A stretch of DNA of 64,000 nt, from NCBI GenBank assembly GCA_964548535.1, contig CAZJRQ010000008.1, forward strand, positions 15,848 through 79,847, given 5' to 3'. Positions 52,234-61,350 of the stretch are shown piece by piece. The notes under the pieces are model-generated. The model saw nothing but the letters and a program-made list of their open reading frames with translations. It made no database searches and had not been told where the DNA came from. Every line of letters starts with the position of its first letter. Position 1 is the stretch's first letter. The position numbers and the translations under genes were made by a program. This stretch comes from CAZJRQ01 sp964548535 (GTDB taxonomy: Bacteria; Bacillota; Clostridia; Oscillospirales; Ruminococcaceae).

Positions 52234-54654
52234 ATGATAAAGAATAACAACAGAAAAGTCCCGCTGAAGCTTGCTTTAAGAAGTCTTAAAACTGGACGAA
52301 TGAGAAACATATTTATCGTTTTGACTATTGCACTTTCGGCGGCGTTAATTGCTGGAGCGGCATTTTCATCAATCTTTGCAGAAGAAAAAGAACGCAAATC
52401 ATATGAGAGTCAACAGCATGTAATTTATATGAAAGCTGATGAAAAACAGATAGAGCAGCTTAAAAAGGATGACAGAATAACGGATGTTTTAGTATATAAG
52501 CAGGGCAAAACTATGGAGGTTGATAACTATATTATCAGTCCGTCGTTTTTTGAGCAAGGTGCTAAGGAAATTCAAACAATTGATATAGCAGAGGGAAAAT
52601 ATCCTGAAAAAATCAATGAAGTTTTAGTTGATAAATCCTACATGAATCAAATTGGAAAAGATGCAAAACTTGGTGAAACTTTATCTTTTGAATTTTTAGA
52701 CGGCAGTAAAGAGGACTTTGTGATTTCAGGTTTTACTGACTTTGAAAATTCATCACAGGTGTACAGCATATATATGTCAAAAGCGTATGCTGAAAATGGC
52801 AGTCAGCTTAAAGATATGGATTATTCAGCTGCTGTAAGAATTGCAAATGCTAGTAAAATGTCAGGAGATGAATTTTCAAACGAAATTTGTGCAATTGCAT
52901 CTGAGTATGGAATTGACAGGACAGATGTGAATAAAAACAACAAGTTTGCAACTTCATTAACGTTACAGAGAAATGATGTTATTTTTGTCGTTGTTGTTGG
53001 AATATCGATTTTGTTAATCAGCATGATTGTAATTTACAGCATATTCTATATTTCCGTTACGTCAAGAATTCGCCAGTTCGGACAGCTTAGGACTATTGGC
53101 TGTACTGCAAAACAAATCAAAAAAATGATTTCGTTTGAGGGCTTGTTTTTATGTTTGATTGGTGCTCCAATCGGTATATTAATAGGACTTATATTTGCAT
53201 CATTGGTATTTAAAAATGGTTTCGTGTGGGACAAAGTCATTGTGGGTGCTATACTTATTTTGCTTGTAAACCTAGTAGCTGTATTATTTTCAATTCACAA
53301 GCCTGCAAAGCTTGCGTCAAAGGTATCACCAATGGAGGCTGCAAAATCAAGCGGGAATACTGAGAAGATTACAGCTAAAACAAAGGGTAAAAAACGTGAA
53401 CTTTCTCCATTTGGACTTGCAAAAATAAGCTATGGAAGAAACCGAAAAAAGTCGTTTATGACATCTCTTTCACTTGCAGTTGGCGGAATTCTTTTTATTG
53501 TCGGTACTACTATGCTTGTTTCAATGAATTTAGAGGAGTATGCCAGAGGCGGAGAATTTAGATTCGGTGAATATGTTATAGAGTTTTCTTCGAATGCGGC
53601 TGAATTAAATGACAATGGTTATACAGGAGTTCAGATGGAGAACCCTTTAAATGATGGTTTGATGTCACAAATTATGTCTGTAGAAGGAGTAAAAGAGGTA
53701 ACCGAATTCAAGACGTCTTTTATAGAATTCGAATATAATAATTATCGTGGTCAGGATACAATTACATCATTTAATCGAAGTCATAGTGATATAATCGAAG
53801 AATCTATTAATACTAGCAGCTTTGATTATGATAAAATGATTGAAAATAAAGAAATTCTTGTTATTGATAATTCTGTTGTAAAAGAGATTTATGGTTGGAA
53901 ATTTAAAACTGGTGATAAAGTTAAAATCAGCTGGTATAATGGTTCAGAAATTGTTGAAGATGAATTTACTATTGCAGGAGATTTGAATTTAAATAAGTTC
54001 ACAAAAACTGACGAAGGTAAAAAAATAAATTTATCAAGCGGATGGTTTATTTTTCCAGAGGAAGTATTAGATTCAATGATGCCTGAAAGCTTTAATGCTA
54101 ATTCTGAGTTTATTGTTCGTGCTTCTGATTATAATAAAAACGGTAATGAAATTGAGCAGCAAATTGCTGAAATTGTTGAGAACAATCCGAATTTAATCCT
54201 AAGTACATTGTCATCACAAATAGTAATTTCTGAGAAAACTTATAATTTTATTTACACTATGGTTTTTGCTTTTGCAGCATTTATAATAGGTTTCAGCATG
54301 ATAAATTTGATAAACACACTTGTTTCAAATGTTATGGTTAGAAAGAACGAATTTGCAATGCTTAGGTCAATCGGCATGAGCAATAAACAGCTATCAAAAA
54401 TGATTCAATATGAAGGAGTTATGATAGCAGTCAAAAATATTATTATTACTGCCACAGCAGGTAATATCTGCGGATATCTATTTATACAATTTATGAGAAA
54501 CACTAGTGCTGATTATATGCACTGGAATATGCCTTGGATGTATTTACTTGGATACAGCGTTTTGATTATATTAGCGCCGATTGTAATTTCAGCGGTTATC
54601 ATTAGAATGCAGAACAAAAAATCGCTTGTTGAAAGACTGCGTGAGGTTGAATAA
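52234..54654 (+). CDS. ABC permease with two FtsX domains
   Basis: About 806 residues from ATG 52234 after GAGGTGAG. First helix near residues 22-42, a MacB-like extracytoplasmic domain, FtsX module 1 (SRIRQFGQLRTIGCTAKQIKKMISFEGLFL), a cytoplasmic link, then a second half with its own extracytoplasmic domain and FtsX module 2 (VRKNEFAMLRSIGMSNKQLSKMIQYEGVMI). Unlike classic BceB it has two large outside domains. Likely exports or removes peptides under control of module 3. Confidence 0.87.
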   Translation: MIKNNNRKVPLKLALRSLKTGRMRNIFIVLTIALSAALIAGAAFSSIFAEEKERKSYESQQHVIYMKADEKQIEQLKKDDRITDVLVYKQGKTMEVDNYIISPSFFEQGAKEIQTIDIAEGKYPEKINEVLVDKSYMNQIGKDAKLGETLSFEFLDGSKEDFVISGFTDFENSSQVYSIYMSKAYAENGSQLKDMDYSAAVRIANASKMSGDEFSNEICAIASEYGIDRTDVNKNNKFATSLTLQRNDVIFVVVVGISILLISMIVIYSIFYISVTSRIRQFGQLRTIGCTAKQIKKMISFEGLFLCLIGAPIGILIGLIFASLVFKNGFVWDKVIVGAILILLVNLVAVLFSIHKPAKLASKVSPMEAAKSSGNTEKITAKTKGKKRELSPFGLAKISYGRNRKKSFMTSLSLAVGGILFIVGTTMLVSMNLEEYARGGEFRFGEYVIEFSSNAAELNDNGYTGVQMENPLNDGLMSQIMSVEGVKEVTEFKTSFIEFEYNNYRGQDTITSFNRSHSDIIEESINTSSFDYDKMIENKEILVIDNSVVKEIYGWKFKTGDKVKISWYNGSEIVEDEFTIAGDLNLNKFTKTDEGKKINLSSGWFIFPEEVLDSMMPESFNANSEFIVRASDYNKNGNEIEQQIAEIVENNPNLILSTLSSQIVISEKTYNFIYTMVFAFAAFIIGFSMINLINTLVSNVMVRKNEFAMLRSIGMSNKQLSKMIQYEGVMIAVKNIIITATAGNICGYLFIQFMRNTSADYMHWNMPWMYLLGYSVLIILAPIVISAVIIRMQNKKSLVERLREVE

Positions 54655-54811
54655 AAGCGAACATGAGGTCAAATGAAAATACTGTCTGTATAATTTGGAG
54701 CGGTGCATTCCAAACAAAGATGAACAATGTTGTGACTTTTGCACATTGTGGTTTTTGTATAAATGTGTTAAAATGTGTATAACTTTTGATGTTTCGACTA
54801 TTGCGAGAAAT

Positions 54812-54837
54812 AAAACACCCGAAAGGGTGTTTTTGTT
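54812..54837 (+). terminator. Terminator of module 3
   Basis: AAAACACCC-gaaa-GGGTGTTTT with a T run; stable GAAA tetraloop. It lies about 160 bases after the permease stop, so a small RNA in between cannot be excluded. Confidence 0.85.
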
Positions 54838-54882
54838 TTATGTATAGTTTCTTTGGATATTTTATATTTTTTATATTTTTTT

Positions 54883-54907
54883 GCAACCAAACTTGACTGT
54901 CTGGCGT
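54883..54907 (+). promoter_or_regulatory. ECF-type promoter of sigma factor gene
   Basis: GCAACC (54883-54888), 16 bases, CGT (54905-54907): the AAC / CGT pattern of ECF promoters, suggesting self-activation. No SigA boxes fit nearby. Confidence 0.55.
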
Positions 54908-54934
54908 TTTATTTAGTAGGAAGGGGTGAAAAGC

Positions 54935-55465
54935 ATGGAGAATACTATTTCTAGTAATGATATAAACCTTAAATCAAGTACTGATGTTGAAATTGATTCT
55001 AGTACTGATATTAACATTAAATATAGAGAATATGTTGATGAGTTTTCTGATATGATAACAAGGCTTTGTTTGATACATACTGGAAATTACGCTGATGCGG
55101 CGGATTGCTATCAAAATGTTTTTTTCAAGCTTTTCAAGGAGATGAAATTGGGCGGTCCTGCTAATGTTAAGGCTTGGCTTATTACTGTTACGCTTAACGA
55201 GTGCCGAAGTGTTCTGCGGTACAGGTTGAGAAAGAACACCGTTAATCTTAATGAGCTGATTATTCCTTTTCATGATAAAAGTGATATTGAGCTGACTGAA
55301 CTGATTTTCAAGCTTCCTCCTAAACAAAGGGATGTTATATATTTATATTACTATGAGGAGTACAAAATAAAGGAAATTTCACAAATGACCGGAATGAAAG
55401 AAAATACAGTTAAATCACATCTCAAAAGAGGTCGTGAACAGCTGAAAGAGTTTTTGACGGATTAG
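54935..55465 (+). CDS. ECF sigma factor
   Basis: About 176 residues from ATG 54935 after AGGAAGGGG. Region 2: YVDEFSDMITRLCLIHTGNYADAADCYQNVFFKLFKE; region 4: LPPKQRDVIYLYYYEEYKIKEISQMTGMKENTVKSHLKRGREQLKE. An N-terminal Ser/Asp-rich stretch (SSNDINLKSSTDVEIDSSTD) precedes region 2. Co-transcribed with the membrane protein that follows, which is probably its anti-sigma factor. Confidence 0.92.
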   Translation: MENTISSNDINLKSSTDVEIDSSTDINIKYREYVDEFSDMITRLCLIHTGNYADAADCYQNVFFKLFKEMKLGGPANVKAWLITVTLNECRSVLRYRLRKNTVNLNELIIPFHDKSDIELTELIFKLPPKQRDVIYLYYYEEYKIKEISQMTGMKENTVKSHLKRGREQLKEFLTD

Positions 55466-55509
55466 CTTATGTGTTTTGACATGTGTGCAATTTGAAAGGG
55501 TGATTGGTT

Positions 55510-57747
55510 ATGAAACAACTTAAAAATCTCGATAAATACACTACTCCGTCGGAATGGAAGGAGAGTGTAATTATGAATAGCGAAAAAAAGAAAGATAAAG
55601 TATATTTAAAAAGACGTTCGTTTACAGCGATTGCTTGCGTTATGGCTCTAGTTGCTGTTGGTGGTGCTGGTGTTTATTTTACAAATAATAATCCGCTTAG
55701 TACTACTGGTGATTCATCGCAAATTGAAACAGCTGATATTTTATATGATGATTCTAAATTTACTGTAATAGAAGTTACTCGTGATAGTCTGCTATTATAT
55801 AATAAGGTAGGATTCGTTTCAATTCCTTTTGCTGATAATGATAAACTTGCAGAGGCGGTTGCTGATCAAAATGTTTGTTTTGGTGATATTGTTAATTTGG
55901 ATTTTGATGGTACAATGCTTGAAACATACCCACTTCAGATAACTTCATGTACTGGACTTGAGGTTGTTAGTAATTATATTGTAAATGGATTAGAAATCTC
56001 TGATATACTGGGTGTATCTTCAATAACTGGCGAAATTACAGCTATAAACGATTCTGTTTTAGATGTTACAGTTGGAGAGGAAGTTTATAAGGTTTCGTTA
56101 AGTGAATTAGGTTATGTTTTTGATTCTGAGATTGTCCCAAATCAATATGAGAGCAGTAAGTTGAATTTTGATGATTTGCAGGTTGGAGATATTGTAAAAG
56201 TTCCAAGTACAACTGGCGTTTCTGCAAGTGGCGATGTTAATACTGCTGACTTTATTTTTAAGATTCACAAGCCAACTCCGACAGAATTTTACGGAGTGAG
56301 AAAAATATCTGGTGATGAAATTGCAAAAATTTTGCGGGAAACTGGTGAATATGAAGTGTCTTGCGGTAATGGAGGAGTATGGGTAAGCTACAGCTTTATT
56401 CCTAGTAAAGACGGCAAGTCAATATATGTTAAGGTTGTTTATATAAATGGACTAGGCGACCAGTACGTATCTGCACCTGTATATGAATATGATAATAATA
56501 AAACAGGGCTTGGCGGTAAAGTTGAAGAGCGATTTAATTATGTAAATCTTGCGCCGTTGCAGGAGTATGTTGCGTACGATGAGCAGATAGAAATTGCTGA
56601 TATTGCGTCTGGCGATTATTTAATATTCATGGGACAGACAGTTCCTGAGTCTACAAAAAAGCTTGAGGGTATTTATGTTGGTTTTACTGTTAATGATGAT
56701 TTGACTATTGCAGAAACTACTGGTACACTGGATTTTGATACAAACGATTATGAATTTGGAATTGAGCATTATAGCGATGATTCCTCTCTTGGATTCCTTA
56801 GCTTTGCAGGAAGTTATAACGATGAAAAAGCAGAGTTTATTAATGCTTTGAAAGAAATAACACAAAATTGTGATGTGATTGATAATCCAAGATTCAATGA
56901 TTACGCGGATACAAGACGTAATGTTACAGCTGGATCTGAGACCGAGCAGGTTTTGTCAGTTAGAATGTATAAGGACGAAAAGACTATTAGAATTCAAAAC
57001 AAATTCTATTCAGTTGACGAGGATACTTATAATAATCTAGGCAGCGTTTTGGATAAGATTCGTTATGAGAATGAATTTGAAGACAATGATGAAATTCAGG
57101 TTGATTACAATTTCGATTTCGACGTAAAGGATTATTACTTTGGTGTTTCGCATTATAATTATAAAAATGACAACGCTTATTCATGTGGTAATGGTTTTCC
57201 AGAAGGCGATAAGAATGATGAAAAGGCTAAGCTTGTTGAGGTTGTTAAATCTGTGACAGAAAATTGCGATGTGATTGATAATCCAGAATATACCGATGAG
57301 GACACTGAATTTGGTGTTTCAGTTTATAATACAAAATATCAGGTTATGGATGTAACAGTTTATAATGACGAGAAGGCAGTACTTATTAATGGTAAGGTTT
57401 ATTCAATTAATGATTCGTATTTTAAAAAGCTAAGTGAAGCTTTTCTAGCTTTTGGAATTGATGAAGAAAAGAATGAAGAATCTAGTCCTGAGCATAAATT
57501 AGTAGATATGCTTTATAGCATAAAGACTAATCAGAGTACGGTTGATGGATCTGATTTAGATGGATTCGATAAAACAAACCCAAGTAATACTGTTAGAGTT
57601 TATTTCTTCTTTTCAGAGAATCAAGTAGTTGTTAAGCTTTACCGCGATGTGAATGCGGTTAGTATCGACGGTAATTTATATCAGCTTAGCACAGAAGATT
57701 TTCTTAAAGTTCAGGAATATACTGAGGGTACACTTGAAAATGATTAG
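55510..57747 (+). CDS. Anti-sigma-like membrane protein with repeated extracytoplasmic domain
   Basis: About 745 residues. A short cytoplasmic part (MKQLKNLDKYTTPSEWKESV...) as in ECF anti-sigma proteins, one membrane helix (near 35-55), and a ~680-residue outside region. That region includes SH3-like units and a repeat found about three times near 418-535, 536-645 and 655-740: DFDTNDYEFGIEHY / DFDVKDYYFGVSHY, NCDVIDNP, and YNDEKAVLINGKVYSI-type ends. It probably holds the sigma factor and senses something outside. Start ATG 55510 after AAAGGGTGA. Confidence 0.8.
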   Translation: MKQLKNLDKYTTPSEWKESVIMNSEKKKDKVYLKRRSFTAIACVMALVAVGGAGVYFTNNNPLSTTGDSSQIETADILYDDSKFTVIEVTRDSLLLYNKVGFVSIPFADNDKLAEAVADQNVCFGDIVNLDFDGTMLETYPLQITSCTGLEVVSNYIVNGLEISDILGVSSITGEITAINDSVLDVTVGEEVYKVSLSELGYVFDSEIVPNQYESSKLNFDDLQVGDIVKVPSTTGVSASGDVNTADFIFKIHKPTPTEFYGVRKISGDEIAKILRETGEYEVSCGNGGVWVSYSFIPSKDGKSIYVKVVYINGLGDQYVSAPVYEYDNNKTGLGGKVEERFNYVNLAPLQEYVAYDEQIEIADIASGDYLIFMGQTVPESTKKLEGIYVGFTVNDDLTIAETTGTLDFDTNDYEFGIEHYSDDSSLGFLSFAGSYNDEKAEFINALKEITQNCDVIDNPRFNDYADTRRNVTAGSETEQVLSVRMYKDEKTIRIQNKFYSVDEDTYNNLGSVLDKIRYENEFEDNDEIQVDYNFDFDVKDYYFGVSHYNYKNDNAYSCGNGFPEGDKNDEKAKLVEVVKSVTENCDVIDNPEYTDEDTEFGVSVYNTKYQVMDVTVYNDEKAVLINGKVYSINDSYFKKLSEAFLAFGIDEEKNEESSPEHKLVDMLYSIKTNQSTVDGSDLDGFDKTNPSNTVRVYFFFSENQVVVKLYRDVNAVSIDGNLYQLSTEDFLKVQEYTEGTLEND

Positions 57748-57840
57748 GGATTTAGAATGTTGCTTTTTTCAAGATGTTCTTTGCTTTTATAGCTTTTAAA
57801 GTTGAGGGCACATTCATAAAGACTAATTTAATATCTAATT

Positions 57841-57875
57841 ACAGCAGAGATTGTAAAAAAATCTCTGCTGTTTTG
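57841..57875 (+). terminator. Terminator of sigma/anti-sigma genes
   Basis: Perfect 11-pair stem ACAGCAGAGAT / ATCTCTGCTGT and TTTT. Confidence 0.85.
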
Positions 57876-57950
57876 TATGTGTTGTAGAATTTCGGCAATA
57901 ATCTTATAGTAAAGTATGTAAAATTTGTAGAAAATCATAATAAAAAATGC

Positions 57951-57979
57951 TTGACATCGGATATGCTAAGGTGTATAAT
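57951..57979 (+). promoter_or_regulatory. SigA promoter of str operon
   Basis: TTGACA (57951-57956), 17 bases, TATAAT (57974-57979): consensus. Confidence 0.92.
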
Positions 57980-58039
57980 ATTAAAGTATGCTGATGTATT
58001 GTGCATAGCTATATAGTATTTTAAGAAAGGAGATAAAAT

Positions 58040-58465
58040 ATGCCAACTTTTAACCAATTAGTTAAACAAGGTAGAAAGACTCAGGAAACTAAGTCAACAG
58101 CACCTGCTCTTCAGAAGGGTTACAACTCAAAGAAGAAGGCTGTTATTGATCAGAGCTGTCCTCAGAAGAGAGGCGTTTGTACAGCAGTAAGAGTTGCTTC
58201 ACCTAAGAAACCTAACTCAGCTATGAGAAAAATCGCAAGAGTTAAGCTTTCAAACGGTCATGAAGTTTCAGCTTATATCCCTGGCGTTGGTCATAATCTA
58301 CAGGAACATAGCGTTGTTCTTATTAGAGGCGGACGTGTAAAGGATCTTCCTGGTGTTCGTTACCATATCGTTAGAGGTACTCTTGATGCTCAGGGCGTTG
58401 CTAACAGAAAGCAGGCTCGTTCAAAGTACGGTGCTAAGAAGCCAAAGGCTGGAGCTGCTAAGTAA
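58040..58465 (+). CDS. rpsL: 30S ribosomal protein S12
   Basis: A 141-residue protein in the decoding centre. Contains PKKPNSAMRKIARVKLSNGHEV and GHNLQEHSVVLIRGGRVKDLPGVRYH, with the conserved lysines where streptomycin-resistance changes occur unchanged. The N-terminal part (about 20-40) carries the Firmicutes-type insert. AAGGAG site. First gene of rpsL-rpsG-fusA. Confidence 0.98.
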   Translation: MPTFNQLVKQGRKTQETKSTAPALQKGYNSKKKAVIDQSCPQKRGVCTAVRVASPKKPNSAMRKIARVKLSNGHEVSAYIPGVGHNLQEHSVVLIRGGRVKDLPGVRYHIVRGTLDAQGVANRKQARSKYGAKKPKAGAAK

Positions 58466-58657
58466 TTTATTACAAAAGCTCAATTTTAATAAGGTTTAAA
58501 CTCATTGTCGCAAACTGCGAAGACCACAGTTGCGTGTAGAGTGAGATTGATATATATATATTTATTATTCAACTCTGCATTTGGACTGACGGGGCTATAG
58601 CGTTCGGCTATAGAGCGAGTACCTATGAATTCATTATTTGTGAAGGAGGGAATTTAA
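58466..58657 (+). other. Structured rpsL-rpsG intercistronic region
   Basis: 192 bases without a gene, long for this operon. Hairpins visible: CGCAAACTG/CAGTTGCG (about 58509-58535, one bulge) and CTATAGC-gttcg-GCTATAG (about 58594-58612). In E. coli ribosomal protein S7 binds the S12-S7 spacer to repress translation; a similar role here is inference. Confidence 0.45.
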
Positions 58658-59128
58658 GTGCCAAGAAGAGGTGGAGTTACTAAGAGAGATGTACTTCTTG
58701 ATCCAGTATACAAGTCAAAGCTTGTTACTCGTCTTGTGAACAACATCATGCTTGATGGTAAGAAGGGTGTTGCACAGAAGATCGTTTACGGTGCGTTTGA
58801 AATCGTAGAGGAAAAGACAGGTCGTCCTGCTCTTGAAGTTTTTGAAGAAGCTATGGATAACATTATGCCAGAGCTTGAGGTAAAGGCTCGTCGTGTAGGC
58901 GGTGCTACTTACCAGGTTCCAATGGAGGTTAGAGCTGACAGACGTCAAACTCTAGGTCTAAGATGGATTACAAAGTATTCTCGTGAAAGAAACGAAAATA
59001 CAATGAAGGAAAGACTTGCAGCTGAAATCCTTGACGCTCTAAACGGCGTTGGCGGTTCATGCAAGAAGCGTGATGATACACATAAAATGGCTGAGGCTAA
59101 TAAGGCTTTTGCTCATTACAGATGGTAA
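58658..59128 (+). CDS. rpsG: 30S ribosomal protein S7
   Basis: A 156-residue 30S head assembly protein. GTG start after AAGGAGGG. Typical MPRRGGVTKRDVLLDPVY, KVARRVGGATYQVP-like and GGSCKKRDDTHKMAEANKAFAHYRW end. Between rpsL and fusA as in most bacteria. Confidence 0.98.
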   Translation: MPRRGGVTKRDVLLDPVYKSKLVTRLVNNIMLDGKKGVAQKIVYGAFEIVEEKTGRPALEVFEEAMDNIMPELEVKARRVGGATYQVPMEVRADRRQTLGLRWITKYSRERNENTMKERLAAEILDALNGVGGSCKKRDDTHKMAEANKAFAHYRW

Positions 59129-59152
59129 TCAATGTAAATTTAGGAGGATAAT

Positions 59153-61231
59153 ATGGCAAGAGATTGTTCTTTAGAAAATACCAGAAATATTGGTATAATG
59201 GCTCATATAGACGCCGGTAAGACTACAACAACCGAGCGTATCCTATTTTACACTGGTGTTAACCATAAAATCGGAGAAACTCACGAAGGTGCTGCAACTA
59301 TGGACTGGATGGCACAGGAGCAGGAAAGAGGTATTACTATTACTTCTGCTGCTACTACTGCTTTTTGGAAGGGACATAGACTAAACATCATCGATACTCC
59401 AGGACACGTTGACTTTACAGTTGAGGTTGAGAGATCACTTCGTGTACTTGATGGTTCTGTAACTGTTCTTTGTGCAAAGGGAGGCGTTGAGCCACAGACT
59501 GAAACTGTATGGCGTCAGGCTGATAATTATAAGGTTCCTAGAATGGTTTACGTCAATAAGATGGACATTATGGGTGCTGATTTCTACAACGTTCTTGGAA
59601 TGCTACATTCAAGACTAAAGACTAATGCTGTTCCTATTCAGCTACCAATCGGTACTGAGGATCAGTTCAAGGGAATCGTTGATCTTCTTGAAATGAAAGC
59701 ATATATTTTCACAAATGACCTTGGTACTGATATTCAGGTGGAAGATATTCCGGCTGATATGCAGGAAAAGGCTGAGGAATATCGTGCAACTTTGTTGGAC
59801 GCTGTTGCTGAGCAGGACGAGAAAGTTATGATGAAATATCTTGATGGTGAGGAACTTACTATCGAGGAAATGAAGGCTTGCATCAGAAAGGGTACAATTG
59901 CTAACACAATGGTTCCTGTTGTTTGCGGTACTTCATACAAAAATAAGGGCGTTCAGAAGCTTCTTGACGCTATTATTGACTACATGCCAGCTCCTGTTGA
60001 TGTTGACCACATCACTGGTGTTAACCCAGAAACTGGTGAGGAGCTTGTTAAGCCTTCTTCAGATGATGAGCCATTTGCAGCTCTTGCATTTAAGATTGCA
60101 ACTGACCCATTTGTTGGTAAGCTTTGCTTCTTCAGAGTTTATTCTGGTGTTCTTAAGGCTGGTTCAAATGTATATAACGCATCAAAGGATAAGACTGAGA
60201 GAATTGGACGTATTCTTCAGATGCATTCAAACCACAGAAAGGATATCGAGGCTGTTTATGCTGGAGATATCGCTGCTGCTGTTGGTATAAAATCTACTAC
60301 TACTGGTGACACTCTTTGTGATAAGGATCACCCAGTAATTCTTGAGTCTATGGAGTTCCCTGAGCCTGTTATTCAGCTTGCTATCGAGCCAAAAACTAAG
60401 GCTGGTCAGGAAAAGATGGGTATCGCTCTTGCAAAACTTGCAGAAGAGGATCCAACTTTCAGAACTTACACATCTCAGGAAACTGGACAAACTATCATTG
60501 CTGGTATGGGTGAGCTTCATCTTGAAATTATCGTTGATAGACTTCTTCGTGAATTTAAGGTTGAGGCAAACGTTGGTGCTCCTCAGGTTTCTTACAAGGA
60601 AACAATTAGAGAGAACGCTTCAGTTGATCACAAATATGCTAAGCAGTCTGGTGGTAAAGGTCAGTACGGTCATGTTAAGATTAACGTTATGCCTAACGTA
60701 TCAGGTCAGGGCTACGAATTTGTTAACAAGATCGTTGGTGGATCTATTCCTAAGGAGTATATTCCTGCTGTTGATGCTGGTATCAAGGGTGCTATGGAGG
60801 CAGGCGTTCTTGCTGGTTTCCAGGTAGTTGACGTTAAGGTTGAACTTTATGATGGTTCATACCATGAAGTTGACTCATCTGAAATGGCATTTAAGATTGC
60901 CGGTTCTATGGCGTTTAAGGAAGCTATGAGAAAGGCTAATCCTGTTATTCTTGAGCCTATCATGAAGGTTACAGTTATCGTTCCTGAGGACTACATGGGT
61001 GATGTTATGGGTGACCTTAACTCTCGTCGTGGACAGATTCAGGGTATGGAAGCTAGACCTGGTGCTCAGCAGATTAATGCACTAGTTCCGCTTTCAGAAA
61101 TGTTTGGTTACTCAAACGACTTGCGTTCTAAGACTCAGGGTCGTGGACAGTATTCAATGGAGCCTGATAGCTACATTGAAGTTCCAAAGTCTATTTCTGA
61201 AAAGATTATTAATGCAAGAAGCAAGGCTTAA
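59153..61231 (+). CDS. fusA: Elongation factor G
   Basis: A 692-residue translocation GTPase: G1 AHIDAGKTTTTERIL, G2 region ERGITITSAATT, G3 DTPGHVDFT, G4 NKMD, G5 GTSYKNKG; domains II-V follow, ending YSMEPDSYIEVPKSISEKI. AGGAGG site. Leucine is coded mainly by CTT, CTA and TTG, with CTG rare, unlike the second part of tuf. Confidence 0.98.
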   Translation: MARDCSLENTRNIGIMAHIDAGKTTTTERILFYTGVNHKIGETHEGAATMDWMAQEQERGITITSAATTAFWKGHRLNIIDTPGHVDFTVEVERSLRVLDGSVTVLCAKGGVEPQTETVWRQADNYKVPRMVYVNKMDIMGADFYNVLGMLHSRLKTNAVPIQLPIGTEDQFKGIVDLLEMKAYIFTNDLGTDIQVEDIPADMQEKAEEYRATLLDAVAEQDEKVMMKYLDGEELTIEEMKACIRKGTIANTMVPVVCGTSYKNKGVQKLLDAIIDYMPAPVDVDHITGVNPETGEELVKPSSDDEPFAALAFKIATDPFVGKLCFFRVYSGVLKAGSNVYNASKDKTERIGRILQMHSNHRKDIEAVYAGDIAAAVGIKSTTTGDTLCDKDHPVILESMEFPEPVIQLAIEPKTKAGQEKMGIALAKLAEEDPTFRTYTSQETGQTIIAGMGELHLEIIVDRLLREFKVEANVGAPQVSYKETIRENASVDHKYAKQSGGKGQYGHVKINVMPNVSGQGYEFVNKIVGGSIPKEYIPAVDAGIKGAMEAGVLAGFQVVDVKVELYDGSYHEVDSSEMAFKIAGSMAFKEAMRKANPVILEPIMKVTVIVPEDYMGDVMGDLNSRRGQIQGMEARPGAQQINALVPLSEMFGYSNDLRSKTQGRGQYSMEPDSYIEVPKSISEKIINARSKA

Positions 61232-61259
61232 TTTATTTTGTTAAATTTTGATTTACCTA

Positions 61260-61288
61260 TTGCAATGATAAAAAAATTCTGATATAAT
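61260..61288 (+). promoter_or_regulatory. SigA promoter of tuf
   Basis: TTGCAA (61260-61265), 17 bases, TATAAT (61283-61288). Confidence 0.8.
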
Positions 61289-61350
61289 GTATTTATAATA
61301 TGTAATATTAGATAAAATTTAATTTATGATTTTTAAGGAGGAATTTTCCA

